Source of the DNA: Sipunculus nudus
Lineage: Eukaryota > Annelida > Sipuncula > Golfingiida > Sipunculidae
Assembly: GCA_026874595.1 (NCBI GenBank)
Contig: CM049317.1
Coordinates: forward strand, 64,434,118-64,498,117
Reading direction: 5' to 3'
Length of the DNA stretch: 64,000 bases
Position numbers and translations under genes: made by a program. Under the pieces are notes generated by a model that saw only the letters and a list, made by a program, of their open reading frames with translations, was not told where the DNA came from and searched no databases. Positions 32,808 to 45,440 of the stretch are shown here, piece by piece; position 1 is the stretch's first letter; every line of letters starts with the position of its first letter.

Positions 32808-33500
32808 GTAAGAGCATATGTTGATGAAAAGTATGCTTGCAGTAACTCAGTGCAAACCGGAAGTTGCTTACCGGTAATTCTACAGACAATTCCCTTAATA
32901 TCGCCCGCTAACTACCATTTCCAAAACAAAGCCTATTTCATAAATGATTCACCCCATATTGAAAAATATTCACTGTATAATGTAGAAAACATGTATTGCG
33001 ATCCCGTTCACTACTAGGATAATGTGGATGGCCCATTCGAAAGGCGATTGTTATCGATTGATTTTGTTGATACATGCCGTGATATTGTCAGAAATTATTC
33101 AGTTATGAGATGCTTCCTACGTAATCAATACTGACCACAATACTTTCACTGACATTGCTCATGTTAACTCTTATGGAATTTAAGCAAGAGATTTTGTTCT
33201 AATTATTTAGTTTGTAGCCAAAATTTCATTTTTTTGCGATTATTTACCAAAAGAAAAAGTTGAAAAACATTGTTTGTTTACACTCATGCCACCAAAATTT
33301 TAGTGGCAGCCTGCCTTCAAGGGTGACTTAAATGCTAGATATATCCGAAAATACATTTTAATCACAACCCCACGCATGTTCTTGGGTTGGATTATAAGCT
33401 CAATCAAATCTATGTTAGGTAAAGAGAGGGAAAAAAACCCATCATAAACTCAGAAACCTGTATCTCAGTTAATTTGGACATTGTTGGCATGGTAATTTGG
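32808..33500. other. No feature seen
   Basis: AT-rich unique-looking sequence with no gene or repeat recognised. Confidence 0.55.
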
Positions 33501-33515
33501 ATGAATACAGGAAAT

Positions 33516-34543
33516 CTCGGCCCCAGAGACACTCGGACCGAGAAACTCGGCCCAAGCGACTCTCGGCCCCAGAGACACTCGGCCCAAGAAACACTCGGCC
33601 CCAAAGACAGTCGGCCCCTAAGCAAGGGGACCTAGCGACACTCGGCCCCGAGGCTGTTCTCAGAGACGCTCGCCCCACAGGTCCGTTTCAATCCACGGGA
33701 AACCCATTGTTTACACAATTGTTCCCGTAGTTATCTGGCTAGATCCACTCGGCATGCATGGAGTAGTGCCTTGGTCGTCTACAAATACCGGTACTCAATG
33801 CAATGAAGCACAAAGAGCTGAATTTTCTATGAATATAATAAGGCACACACAAACTTTACAAATATATATATATATTTATATATATATATATACAGATAGT
33901 CAAACCGAGTGAAACTGCAAAATTCTGAAACAATCAAAAACATGCATTATTCTATGATAGTCCAAATAATGATATATCATATTTTATACAATTATATATA
34001 CATACATGTTTATATTTATATATATATATGTGTACATATATATATATATTAATACATATAAATATATTACTTGAAATTCATTTAACTGACTGAATAAATG
34101 ATGTTGCACCATCGCTCCGCAATATATACACATATATGTATAAGATAATATATACATATATATGTATATACAGCTTACTCTTGGTATTTATGAACTGAAT
34201 GTAAAGTGGCGTTGTTTGTTGTATAGGCCTATATTTCGAAGTTTAAAGTAAATATGTATATATGTATACATGTTTTAAAAAAACGCCAAGAAAACCCTTG
34301 AAATGCGACATTTTCTGTAGAAATGCCCATAAATTCCCTAATATACCAAAAGCATCAGTTATCCGAACGGACTTCCACAGTGCAGTTAAGGGCGACTCAG
34401 TTTTACTGCGGGAACAATTGTGTTAACGAGGGTTTTTTCGTGATTAAATCGGACCTGTTGGCCGAGCATCTCTGAGAATGGCCTCGGGGCTGAGTGTCGC
34501 TAGGTCCCCTTGCTTAGGGGCCAAGTGTCTTTGGGGCCGAGAG
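33516..34543. mobile_element. Fold-back-like element with 16-bp minisatellite arm
   Basis: The left part holds about six copies of a 16-base unit (CTCGGCCCCAGAGACA and variants) at 33516-33610. Bases 33594-33732 then pair in inverted orientation with 34404-34543, sharing AGCAAGGGGACCTAGCGACA, CAGGTCCG and CACAATTGTTCCCG. The central ~670 bases are AT-rich with TA microsatellites. Long imperfect inverted arms with short tandem repeats are the hallmark of fold-back elements. Reading frames over the minisatellite merely reflect the repeat. Confidence 0.66.
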
Positions 34544-34591
34544 TGAATGAAAGTTTATACGGTTATACCTGGATTATACAATAAATAGTAC

Positions 34592-34915
34592 AGGTGGAGT
34601 GGGCATAAAGGTTAGGGCACTGGACTCATGACCCCAAGGTTGTGGTCATCCCGTTCCTACCACTGTCAGCGCTGAGACTGCTGTCAGGTTTAACTTTACC
34701 AAAATGTTAGGCTCTTGACACCCAGCAGTGAATTCTTACAGGTCATGGGCAGCAGGCAAATGTTGAATAAATAACCTAACACATGTTATGGCTGCTTGGG
34801 TTGTATGCTCCCCCGGGAAGAATGAACAAGCTCGAAAGACCAGGAAAGCAAGGTGTAATGTATGATGAGACTGACATCATCAATGATGTCACACTATATA
34901 CCTTTACCTTTACAA
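34592..34915 (+). mobile_element. tRNA-derived SINE with ACCTTT tail
   Basis: The head GGTTAGGGCACTGGACTCAT plus GACCCC resembles the D-arm to anticodon part of a methionine (CAT) tRNA, with a degraded B box near 34635-34655. A ~230-base body follows and the element ends with CCTTTACCTTTAC, a tandem tail common in SINEs. It is not a functional tRNA. Confidence 0.58.
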
Positions 34916-35573
34916 AGCCAGGCTGCTGAAAAATATGTTCTCACTGCTAATGTAATGGGAGCAGCAACCTGCCGCCCAAACTTAAATAATAATTTGATAT
35001 TTTAAAGACTATGGGGTGGCAGTACAAGCTATAAGGTTTTAATCAATTCTAAAGAAAGTAGATGTAGTCATGTTCTCACCATTTCTGACTGTCTTGATGT
35101 AAAAAGTTACCACATATCTTCATTCGTTGATAATTGGTACTGGTAGCAAGGCCTTTAGCCGCCTTTTGCATCACAACATTGTCCAGTATCACTCAAACAA
35201 ATCCTCTCTGAAACAGTGTGCAAGTCTGCCATGGACTTACAACCAGCACACATTTAACCACTGTACGGCTGACGAAAAATTGTCCATAATAGCCCACCGT
35301 GCAAGTCCATACTTGTATAATAGTCTCATATTTGCCCAAAAGGACGCCTTTTTTCTGCATCAATTTACTATATAGATACACATGCTACTATTTATATACA
35401 AACCGGAAGCAAAATGATGGGGACAAGTCTTGGTTAGCTCTGTGGCAGTAGTTATACCTAACAATCACTTTTCTGAATTAAACTGGTGCTGAGGAAGAGA
35501 GCGGAGATATTTTGCACCACCTGACTCTTTAAGTTTATATTCAATCCTAAGAACAAGTAAAACACAACTTTCT

Positions 35574-37208
35574 CAGGGCTTGACATTAACTTTTCAGCTT
35601 GGCTGTCCTGTCGGACAGGTTGAGGTGATTCTTACCTGTCCGAATGAAGAGCTGACCTGTCCAAATAAAAACTGAAGTTTTATCGGGCTACTTGATAAAA
35701 GTTAGGATATATAAATATATATTCATATAATTATATAAAATGACCTGGTCCCTACTTAGGAATCAGAACAAAGATTTAACATATTCGGAAATGTGTGGCC
35801 AGTGATTATTAGATAAGTATTGATTATCTTATGGAAACTTATAAAAATGCAATTTAAAGATGTTATTGTTGAAAATCTCACGATATATAACACTTAATAT
35901 TAATGCTCTTATAAAAAAAATTACATATAGGCTATCTAAAATCATTCAGTTAAAATCGTTTAAGTATATCATTCAAGTATAAAAAAAATAAATATAAATA
36001 AAAATGTTTGAATTTATATTGAATATTAACTCTATAACATAGATCAGTATTATCAATGTGTATTAAAAATTTTGCAGGGGTTTCATATTTTTTTTAATGT
36101 TCCTGCATTGCAATATTAAAGTCATACATTTTATGATTTATGATAAATAAAATCATCTTCATAAACACGTTTATTTAATATTACTGTTGAAAAATCATCA
36201 TATTAAAGCTAATTTTTAAAGTCATGATATATGTCATATCAATAGGACGGGCCTTCAAAATCTTGCAAGACCATCATGTGAACAATACTGTCAGTTGGTC
36301 GGCAGAGAAGCAATTAAAACACCTATTATTACTCACGGGGCAATCTAGAAAACAGCTGAAATCTTTTCAGGTAAAATTTATTAATTGAAACAGATATGCC
36401 TGTTGTATTCCTAAGATCATAAACATATGACATAATCTTTCTTTTTAAGGAATTACCTATTTTATATGAGTTATAAGTTTAAATGTAGAAAATGTCAAAT
36501 CCCTGGTATGGGCACGGGGGTCCGTGAGTTCACAGAGCTGTCTGGTTTGAATATATTAAAAAAGGAATTCCTATTCAAATGAGATCATGTGACAAATGTA
36601 AACAATAGTGACAAATGAGGTTCTGGAAATAAAAATTGAATTTTAATACATAATTCAATAGGGAACAGTAGTGATGCCAATCTTTTTGAAGGATGTTTTA
36701 AGTGGTAAAGTCTGACTGCACAACGGTACCTGCAGGTTCCGTCTGCACTGTCACTCGGTAATATAATGTTAATAATGACACATTTGGCCATTGCAATGGT
36801 AGCCTGAGACGGATTTTTGATAATAAAGGCTGATGAGGATATATTAAAGAGTGGCAGTAAGAAATTAAGTCATGGACGTTCGCAGATCCGGGCCGTGCGC
36901 CGCGCTCAACTGGCTAGTGGAACACACTGCTAACTAACCAAGGCTAAGTACCAAGAACGAGGTACACATGCAGGAAACTCAGCAAAATCAAGATATTTGT
37001 TCTTTTCATGCAAATATAACATGATATTCATGAATAGGAAGGTTGTCGCAAGGTTACCACTGGTTACCTTATATAATACAAAGTAATTGTCAGTCACCCA
37101 AGCATGAGCTGGGGCTGCCTGATCGGACAGGTCAGGTCAACTCCAGGCTGTCGGACTTGCGAAATTGCCTGTCCCAGGCAGTCTGACAGCCGTTAATGTC
37201 GAGCCCTG
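35574..37208. mobile_element. hAT-like element with CAGGGCTTGACATTAAC ends, 5-bp duplication
   Basis: CAGGGCTTGACATTAAC at 35574 pairs with GTTAATGTCGAGCCCTG ending at 37208 (16 of 17). Both subterminal zones repeat CCTGTC/GGACAGG words. The flanks are TTTCT on both sides, a perfect 5-base duplication as reported for the hAT5 group. The 1.6-kb interior is AT-rich with no transposase frame. A worn relative lies at 55494-55913. Confidence 0.72.
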
Positions 37209-37548
37209 TTTCTAATGTTTTCATTTGATAAACTTCACCTAACCAGTATTTTGATCCGACCTTTGCAACAGTTGAAAGTAAAAATTCTTCTTGTCAGCTG
37301 ATGCAGATATGTTGCAGTTTTGTTCTATATAACAGCAGATATGTTGCAGTTTTGTTCTAAATAACATACACTCTTGTGTGAAAGTTGTTATGTCACAATA
37401 TCCACAGCAGTGATAAAAGCTCCCTTTTAAGGAGACTATGATCATAATGCACAATACATTAAACTCAATATGTTGAAACAGTCAACCCATCATAACAAAG
37501 ATGTGTTAAGAATAATTTGAGTGCTGGGGGCAGTCCATGCAAGCAAAG

Positions 37549-37572
37549 AGTTTACAGACTGGAGTATCAACT
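37549..37572 (+). repeat. 24-bp inverted repeat, left copy
   Basis: AGTTTACAGACTGGAGTATC followed by AACT is matched exactly, in reverse complement, at 39414-39437, 1.84 kb away. Confidence 0.75.
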
Positions 37573-39413
37573 GAGAGTCTGGCTGTGTCCAATGTTGCAG
37601 ACAGGGGTCATAAAACTCACTCCTCAAAGGCGCACAGAGATACCACTGATAAGCCGTGCACTAATTGACACGGCGCAAGAGCTCCCCCTTCAGCGTGACA
37701 TCGGAACTGCTTGTTAGTTCCCGGAGACCCCAAGCGTGACTGTTTGGTACTCCCAGTTACACGTATATCCCTTTTTTGTTGCAGGGGAATCCCTGTTGCA
37801 TTGCATTATGGTTACCCAGTGTCATAACAATGTCAGACATCTTTTTTATCTTAAGACATAAGCAAAAATTCTCGAAAAAAAGTAACTAATGTTTATTGAA
37901 CATTATTTCATATTTATTTTGTTCAAAACTTATTCTGAAAGTTGTCAAAGCACGATGTCTATTGAGTGGCAAGTCTCACGGCCGCCATCTGGAAAATTAA
38001 TGACATCCTTACTCCTTCATAACAGTCAACATAAACATAGATAATGTCTTTAGGAATTAGAAATATTCACATTTTAAGTACAAATGATAATAATTTAGAT
38101 AGATACCAATCTTTTGTGGAAGTTTTGTATGGTTTATTGTCACAAGGAGTTTATAATGTAAATATTGGAACAATCGTAATTTGGCATAACATATTTTCAT
38201 TAAAAAAACCGTGGCATGCGAACGAGCAGGGTTGGCAATTTCTTCCGAGAGGTGGTTCCTTCCATGGAAACTTCCAGAAACTTTATTTCTGCTTAAACAT
38301 AATATGTTCCATCTTATTTGCAAATATAAAGTTTATATTAATATATAATGTTATCTCAGAATGTATGACTATTAGTTTAATTGAGTTAGACAATATGCCT
38401 CCTGTAGTTTTGAGTTTGTCAGTTCAGGTGACATTATTTAAAAACAATGGACACAGGTTTCAGTCCAGTGGACCGTGTAATGATTACCAGGTGATAACAT
38501 TATAAAAGTGCAGCTTCACTCCATTCACCCCTGACTGCACAGAGAGGCAGTGCATGGGGAAGCCATGTCATAAATATCAGGGTTTCATCCACTATACGAA
38601 CAGTCAAACTGCTCCTTGTTATAATAGATCATTACCAAGCAGATATCATGTACAGAGAAAGGGTTTTTCAGACTCTATTTCCTCCACTTTCTTCCAATGT
38701 CTCGGAATAAATACATTTCTTCCAGGAGAAAACCAACCCTGTGAACGAGTGTAAAGCCGTCATTGCTTATGAAGCCCAAGCTATAGCTGGGCTGCAGTAA
38801 ACATGGGCAATAATATGAGAACAACACCTTCAGTGACAGAGCCGGTGATGGCTCACTGTTATCCATCAAAAATGAAAGTCATCCGTACAAGGGCATCATA
38901 ATATTTAGTTATCAACAGAATACTATAATGCAAGGCTAATTATTAATATAGATCTGTCAGAAGTGTGAATACTGATGCAGACTTCAAAAATTCCAAAGTT
39001 ATTCAAGGAAAGTAAGGTTTACATTTTCTAATTGTCCGTCATGTATCACAGGAGAAGTTGATGCAGAGTGACCACATTTTTCCCAAAATCGACCCAGTGA
39101 TCCCTCAACACAAGACATCTCTAGATATACTTGTTGCTCAAATTCTTAACAAAACAAACCATCTGTGCATTCATAATTCAGGTCAATGTTATTCCAGTGA
39201 TTTACTGCTCAGTTACTGGATATATCCCTCACCCCTTCAGGAGCTTCAGTGGACTGTGGAAGTAACATCTTGCAGACTCGCTTTATCAAAGGCTGTGCCA
39301 GATGTTGTGCCTTACAGTGCGGCACAATAGGTGCACAATAGAGTTAATTCGCTTATCATGTCTTAATTGTAATTAGAGTAGACTGACACTCGAGGCCTGG
39401 CAGGGCTTCTGAT

Positions 39414-39437
39414 AGTTGATACTCCAGTCTGTAAACT
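39414..39437 (-). repeat. 24-bp inverted repeat, right copy
   Basis: Exact inverted partner of 37549-37572. Flanking sequence diverges outside the 24 bases apart from weak similarity. Confidence 0.75.
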
Positions 39438-41789
39438 TCTGCAGTGCCTACATAGTATGTTAACCCCTCAATAAGTCATCATAAATGAAATATCAGTTTC
39501 TTATTTGTATTGTGGACAAATGTTTATTCTCGACAGTATTTGTTGCAGATTACTATCATTTGGGTGAAAGAATGGTCAGTGTTCAAGTTTTCATATTTGT
39601 AAAACCCAAGGCCAAACATCACATTTGAGTGTTCTATGGCCTTATGGCCTCATCATGAACTAAGCTACCTTTCATATGTATTCAAATCCTCACCTTTCAT
39701 CATCACTGGCTAACGAAATGTCTCTTGGTGAGTCGTATGATTTCGGGGTTACGTAAGTGTTAGTCATTTTTTCAGACAAAGTGGTGCCACCGTAGAGGTT
39801 ACATTCACTACTTTCTGTGGCAAATTTTGTTCATTAAAATGAACTAAAAAATGGCACATTTTGAAAGAGTTCCTCCAATTGAATATTAATTTTAAGTGCC
39901 ACTGGATGTCTTCATGCTGGGCACACATACACTTAAGATAGATCTGATAGGGCTCACTCATGATAATGCAGGAAAAACACCTTTTTACAGCTTGAAACAT
40001 TCCTGTAAGGCAGGCATTGACACTTGCCAGTCATGTACCTTGGACAGCAAAAACTGCCAGGTGCACCCTAGGAATCACAGCAAGGGATATGAAATTCTCA
40101 TCAAGAATCTGTGCACAAAACTTCAATGGCTGTTTCTCTAAATGGTAGATGCAAACCATGCCAGGCAACTTAATTATACTCATTATTACAGTAGGTAACT
40201 TGCATATAACACAGATAACTGCAGATGCAAGGAATGAAAATTTAAATATAAATGCTGTTCAAAATTTATTCAAATAAAAATGTTTCTGTGCTTAAATTCT
40301 GCTGCTTTGAATGGTTATAATTAAAAATTGCAGGTCTGATTGCTTGTGATATCAACGAGTTTGAAAATGAGTTTGATAAATGAGGTTTCCTCTAATTTTG
40401 ATTCAAAACAAATTACTGATGAGCAGTGGGCATGGTAGCTGCATTTTGGGTGGGGTATACTGTACAGAAGGGAGATGGCTGGATAATGATTAAATCGGCC
40501 TTGAAGCAAGAATCTGGAAAAAACGAATCACCACATTGTTTTTAACACCGCTCCAGCTATGGTGTATTGGTTATAGTTCATGTGGTTTTGTTATAAAGTC
40601 GCAAGTGAAGGGTTTAAAAAAAATCAACAGAATGTATTAAAAAATTCCTTACTTTTCCTGCAATTAACAGTGAACATAACTTGGTGAAGAGACAAGCTCT
40701 GTTGATGATGTCAAGCCTTCAGAAATATTTGTAAATCCAATATTAATAACAGCTCCTCAATTATCCTGATTTTAGGTTGACAGTGCAAAATTAGAAAGCT
40801 TTTAACTCCTGTTTGGTTGTGCAAATCACATCACTCTATAGAAATTAGGGGTAAACCCCAGAAAACCTTGTTAAATCCTTTTTTACCCGGCCTGGGTTTT
40901 ATCTAAGTTTTACGAAGGAAGAGGTGCCATGACAGGTAAAACTTGCAAACACAGCCCTGCACAATGTGTATTAAGATCCCATAGGCATATGACAATATTA
41001 TTATAAACCTTGCATAGAAATAAAGAAAAATGGTGGCCTCATCATAAACATCATTATCTCCTTTGAAATCAGATTACCCTAGCTGATAGTTATTCTTGAA
41101 CTAAGAAATGACGTATTACTAATTCTCAAATAGCCAATTGTTCAAGGAATGTGTTGTAACATGAAAGGTGACTTTTTGCACATAATTACTCCCAAATTGT
41201 CATCACTGGTCCGTGAAATTTGATATTTGTACATGAAAGGGCTGAAATTGGAACCCTACTTTTCATTGGGAACTCTTGCAGATGAGAGGAAGATTCGTTA
41301 TATTCAGCTCAGTGTCACAGAGGCTTTATAATGTAACAGGTTTGAAAGCTTTGAAATCGAAGTCTTGTTAGTATTATCATTTATGTAAAGTGGTATGATA
41401 AAGGGAAATAGATCATAAAAGGTCATTTCTTAGAAAACCTTTGTCTCTCCTTGGTAATTGATGCTCTAGTTGTGGGGACACCTAGTGTGTATGTTAGGAA
41501 CTGAAATTGGTGGACCAAGCTGGCCCTTTGCTGTCTTTGGTGAAAATGCTCATAGGAGTACAATGCATGCTTTTGCAGTAATACAACATCTTGATGGCTT
41601 GCTAATTGCTTTATGAAATGCCTCCTGTGTTACCTAAAGTTTTGGTCCTTGAAAGGATTGCTGTTACAATAACTGTTTAAATATTATAATTAGATTTACA
41701 TTTAAATGGTAAAAAAAAAGATATTTAATGAAAATGGTTGTGCAGGTTGTCTGAGATTTTTCACAATTTGGTCACATTTTTGTGGTGAA

Positions 41790-42362
41790 CAGTGATGTTG
41801 GACTTAAGTCTGGTGTTAAGAGTAAGACTCGAGTTTCGACTTAAGTTCTCTGTTTTAGGACTCCGACTTTAGGGTCCTGGACTCCGACTTGTAAGTTGTA
41901 TTAAGACTCGGAGGTAAGGCCTTGAGAAACCAGACAGAGTCTGTGGCGAGTGCAAAAGAAAAAAAAATGTCACTTAAAGAAAAGACTTAGGTACATGAAA
42001 TAAAATGTCATTTATAAAAAAGATTTAGGTACATGTGCCTACTACTAAAAGAATATTACTAAATAATAACACACTATATATCAAGCTTTGCTCAGTATCG
42101 TGAGCTATTAATGTAATTAACCTTCAAAGTAAAGGCATGTGTGAACTAACTTATAAATATACATGTTAATCAGTAATTTCCATTTTTAATTGCTTTTCAA
42201 GGATATTTGTTTTGTCTCCGATTTGGACTGGTATTCCAAATAACTCAGACTCTAAGAAGGTAGAAGGTGGATTTGGACTCGAAACTTAAGGACATAGACT
42301 CAAGAGGCCTGGACACAGACTTGCACTGGGACTTGAATGGTGTTGACTCAACTACATCACTG
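41790..42362. mobile_element. hAT-like non-autonomous element with CAGTGATGT ends
   Basis: CAGTGATGTTGGACTTAAGTC at 41790 and TTGACTCAACTACATCACTG ending at 42362 share CAGTGATGT as inverted ends. Interior words GACTCGA, GACTCCGACTT and CTCGGA iterate next to both ends, which is typical of hAT subtermini. Flanking duplications are not convincing. It lies just upstream of the exon at 42473. Confidence 0.58.
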
Positions 42363-42477
42363 TCTATGAAAGTTGAATCAAAGTTAAATATATTTTTAAC
42401 TTTGTCAACTAATTTTAGTTGCAAACTGTTAATATGAAAGCTTTGGTTTAATTGTCTTATTTCTTTCGGCAGTGATC

Positions 42478-42547
42478 ATGGCAGACCTTTCAATTCAAGA
42501 AGAACCAAGAATGGAAGCTCAGGATGACACAAACGGCGAGGGAGAAG
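42478..42547 (+). CDS. Candidate first coding exon A of a plus-strand gene
   Basis: The sequence after the acceptor-like TTTCTTTCGGCAG (ending 42472) begins TGATC and then ATG in a good context. It reads MADLSIQEEPRMEAQDDTNG plus EGE and one base. The peptide is acidic and probably disordered. Ending at 42547 leaves phase 1 before GTTGGT, a weak donor; an alternative donor GTAAAA five bases later would give phase 0. I favour phase 1 because the second start exon (54685-54775) is also phase 1, so both could join the same downstream exon beyond the window. The gene cannot be named from 23 residues. It could also be a chance signal. Confidence 0.45.
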
Positions 42548-42899
42548 GTTGGTAAAATTATGATATATCATACCATGCTTGAATATGTATTGTACAGAAC
42601 AGTGAAACCTTGCTTGAAGACCACCCCACTAAACTGAGCACTATAAATAATAAATATGATAAATAAAATCATCATAAAAAAACTGGTAACATGAACACCC
42701 TGCTTACATTTAGAAGACTGCTTTGGCTTGTCTTGTAGTTGGATTTATTGGCTAGATTTCACTGTATATTGATAATCCTATCCTCATTAATAGGAACTAA
42801 AACTTATCAGCTTGGTCCATCCTGACACTCCATGGACTCTTTATGTTTGACTCAGTACTTAAAAACAAACTTGTCAAGCCAAAGTACATTTTAAATTGT

Positions 42900-44140
42900 C
42901 CCCTGCTTCCTAGGAAGGAACGGGGGAAATTGATATTGGTTGTCTGTCTGTATGTCTCTCATCTGTCCATCCGTCAGGTTTTCATTTCCGTGCAATAACT
43001 TTCCTATATTTTAACCAATGTCATTCAAATTTGGGTCAGTGATTGCTCTCATGCTCACCTTGGTAGGGATTGATTTTGGAGTGTCTGTCTCACAAGATAA
43101 TAATACAACATGATATTTCATTTGTATATGATGAATTAGCACATTTAGTTTTACTAATCACCAACAGGTGTGGACATAAAATACTTGAATTTTTTCTGTA
43201 ACTGCCAGGTGCCGCCATCTTTTGAGCGTGGTTAAAACTTTTTTCCTTATTCACCACAGACTTTACAATCATCCCAGACTTGAAGGTGGAAGCGGGGAAA
43301 CATAAATTCCTTGAATTTACATTGTTAAATTAACATTGCAGGTGTATCTCAGAAGATGCTTAATTTGATTAAGTTACGGCTTTTTATTTTCACGCTTAGT
43401 TTATTTTTATGTTATATTATAAGTGAGATAGGGATTTTTTTCATACTGATTAGATTATCATAATTGACCATAGATCAAAAACTCAGTTCAGTCCAGTTCT
43501 CAGCTTGACCAACATTTTGTATTCAAATACATTACTCTGAATCATTTCTTCTTGAATTTGATTTAAATGGTATTTGAATGGTATTTGTGTATTATAGCTG
43601 TTTTATACGCTGTCATATAACAGGAGTATTATGGTATACCTACTGTCTGTCCATCTGTCTGTCCGTTAACTTTTAGTGTCAACTGGGATAACTTCTCAAT
43701 GCTTTGATTGATTTTCACAAAACTCGCAGATTACCTCACCCAAGTTCGATTATGGGCAACATCCAAGCATATCTAATAAGGTCACAGGTTACTAAGCTAC
43801 TTTGCGGTGTTGCTGCAATAACTTATGGAAGATTTGGATTAAGCTCATCAGAAATGTTAATCAGTATATCTCGCCTAAGTTTGATTTCCAGCATAATCCA
43901 TGCATATTTAATGAGCTCATAGGTCACCGCATTTTGGAGGCACCTTGGTGACTTACCAAAAATTCTATGGATTTTCATTATAAATATTTGCCAATAGTTT
44001 CAAAAGAAATTGCCTTCTCATAAAAATTCACACATTTTATAAGGTCAGAGGTCACCAGATTATGAGATACACGACAGGCATATGATGCACATTTGCGGTG
44101 CTTTTGTTAATTTCTTGTTTAATTGTATTTGCCAAAACAA
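42900..44140. repeat. Dispersed repeats with TGTCTGTCC words
   Basis: Two blocks, around 42900-43110 and 43640-44060, have the layout of common short invertebrate repeats: a run of CTGTCTGTCCATCTGTC type words, then phrases such as TTTTCACAAAACTCGCAGA and AAGGTCACAGGTTAC. Open frames through them are not genes. Confidence 0.45.
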
Positions 44141-44149
44141 AGTTTTGCG

Positions 44150-45440
44150 GATTCTGTGTTTTTGACCGGGTTCCGCCGCCGCTGCGTTTGTTTCCGGGAT
44201 AGGACTCTGAGACCACTGGACAGATTTTTCCGTAACTTTACATGATTATCGGGTCACATGTGAACTGGTGCAAAAATATTTTGCGTTGACCTCTGACCTT
44301 TCCTCTCCAGTGCATCCATGTGTGCGTGTGTTTTGACACATTACCCACATAACTTCTGACTTAATTTTTAATGTGATTTTTACCTCTAAAACCATTGATC
44401 AAATGAGGTTTAAATAAAAGGTGCTGGTGTATCTTTTGGGACTTCTTGCCTGATTGGATTAGGCCATGCTCAGTTAAATGAATCTTTATTTGTGACTTTA
44501 ATGTGCTTAAAAAATTCTTTTCCTTGTGTTATTAGGTTATATTTGGCAAATATTGATTAAATATTGATCAAAAACTAATGGACAGATTTCTTTCATATTA
44601 TGCATATACATAGACATGGGTTATGGGATGATGTATATATAAATTGGGGTCATGACCTTTCCTATTAGAGTGGCCTTGACCTTGAATATTGCCATATATG
44701 GTGAAAATTACACAAAATCATTAATATCTCAATAAGGGATGCATGCATTGGTCCAAAAATCAACATGTTCAAAGATCTTGGAAAGTATTGTCATGTACCG
44801 GAAACAGGTGGCGCCACCTGTTATTCTTTTACTTGTTTTGTGCAGCTTAATACCTCATCATTGCCATTTATCAGTACTGTGAGCATTATAAGTCAAAAAC
44901 TAATGGACAAATTTCTTTCATATTATGCATATACATGGATATGGGTTATAGGATAATGTTTATTTGAATAGGGGTCATGACCTTTCCAATGAGTGGCCTT
45001 GACCTTGAATATTGCCATATATGGTGAAAATCACACAAAATCATTAATTTCTCAATAAGGGATGCATGCATTGGTCCAAAATCAACTTGAACGAAGATCT
45101 TGGATAGTGTTGTCATGTACGGGAAACAGGTGGTGCCACCTGTTATTCTTTTACTTGTTTTCGTGCCGTTTAATACCCCATCATTGCCACTTAACAGTAT
45201 TGTGAGCATTATAAGTCAAAAACTAATGGACAGATTTCTTGTATATACATAGACATGGGTTAGGGGATGATGTATATTGAAATTTGGATCATGACCTTTT
45301 CTATGAGAATGACCTTTTCTATGAGTGTGGTCTGATATTAATTGTTGCTGAAGATGGGGGGCCTATTCTTAAAGGGGGGGGGATTAATTGTCTGGGGATA
45401 CTATGGCATCTGCGGTGCCAAGAAATATCTAGTTTTCTTT
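44150..45440 (-). mobile_element. Palindrome-bearing repeat element, copy B (tandem 324-bp units)
   Basis: In inverted orientation relative to copy A (16855-17925). The shared tail is GTTTTGCGGATTCTGTGTTT, GACCGGGTTCCGCCGCCG and TCGGGTCACATGTGAACTGG at 44155-44275. Two full and one partial 324-base units follow; AAAACTAATGGACA recurs at 44571, 44895 and 45219. Each full unit carries the palindrome CAGGTGGCGCCACCTG (44805) or its one-base variant (45127). It ends near ACTATGGCATCTGCGGTGCC. No protein is encoded. Confidence 0.7.

Larger units (their letters stand above)
37209..41789. other. Gene-poor stretch with one unexplained 153-codon frame
   Basis: There is no recognised gene. The plus-strand frame 38044-38505 (153 codons from ATG) is the longest in the window but matches no family I know, is AT-driven in composition, and has no supporting signals, so I do not call it a gene. 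A GGTGCCACC word occurs near 39783. Confidence 0.5.

Noticed and set aside
33410-33730. Overlapping frames with LGPS/PKR-type repeats
   Set aside because: They are translations of the 16-bp minisatellite in a fold-back element.
38044-38505. 153-codon plus-strand gene
   Set aside because: It is the longest frame in the window but unlike any protein I know and rich in AT-driven residues; kept only as a point to check.
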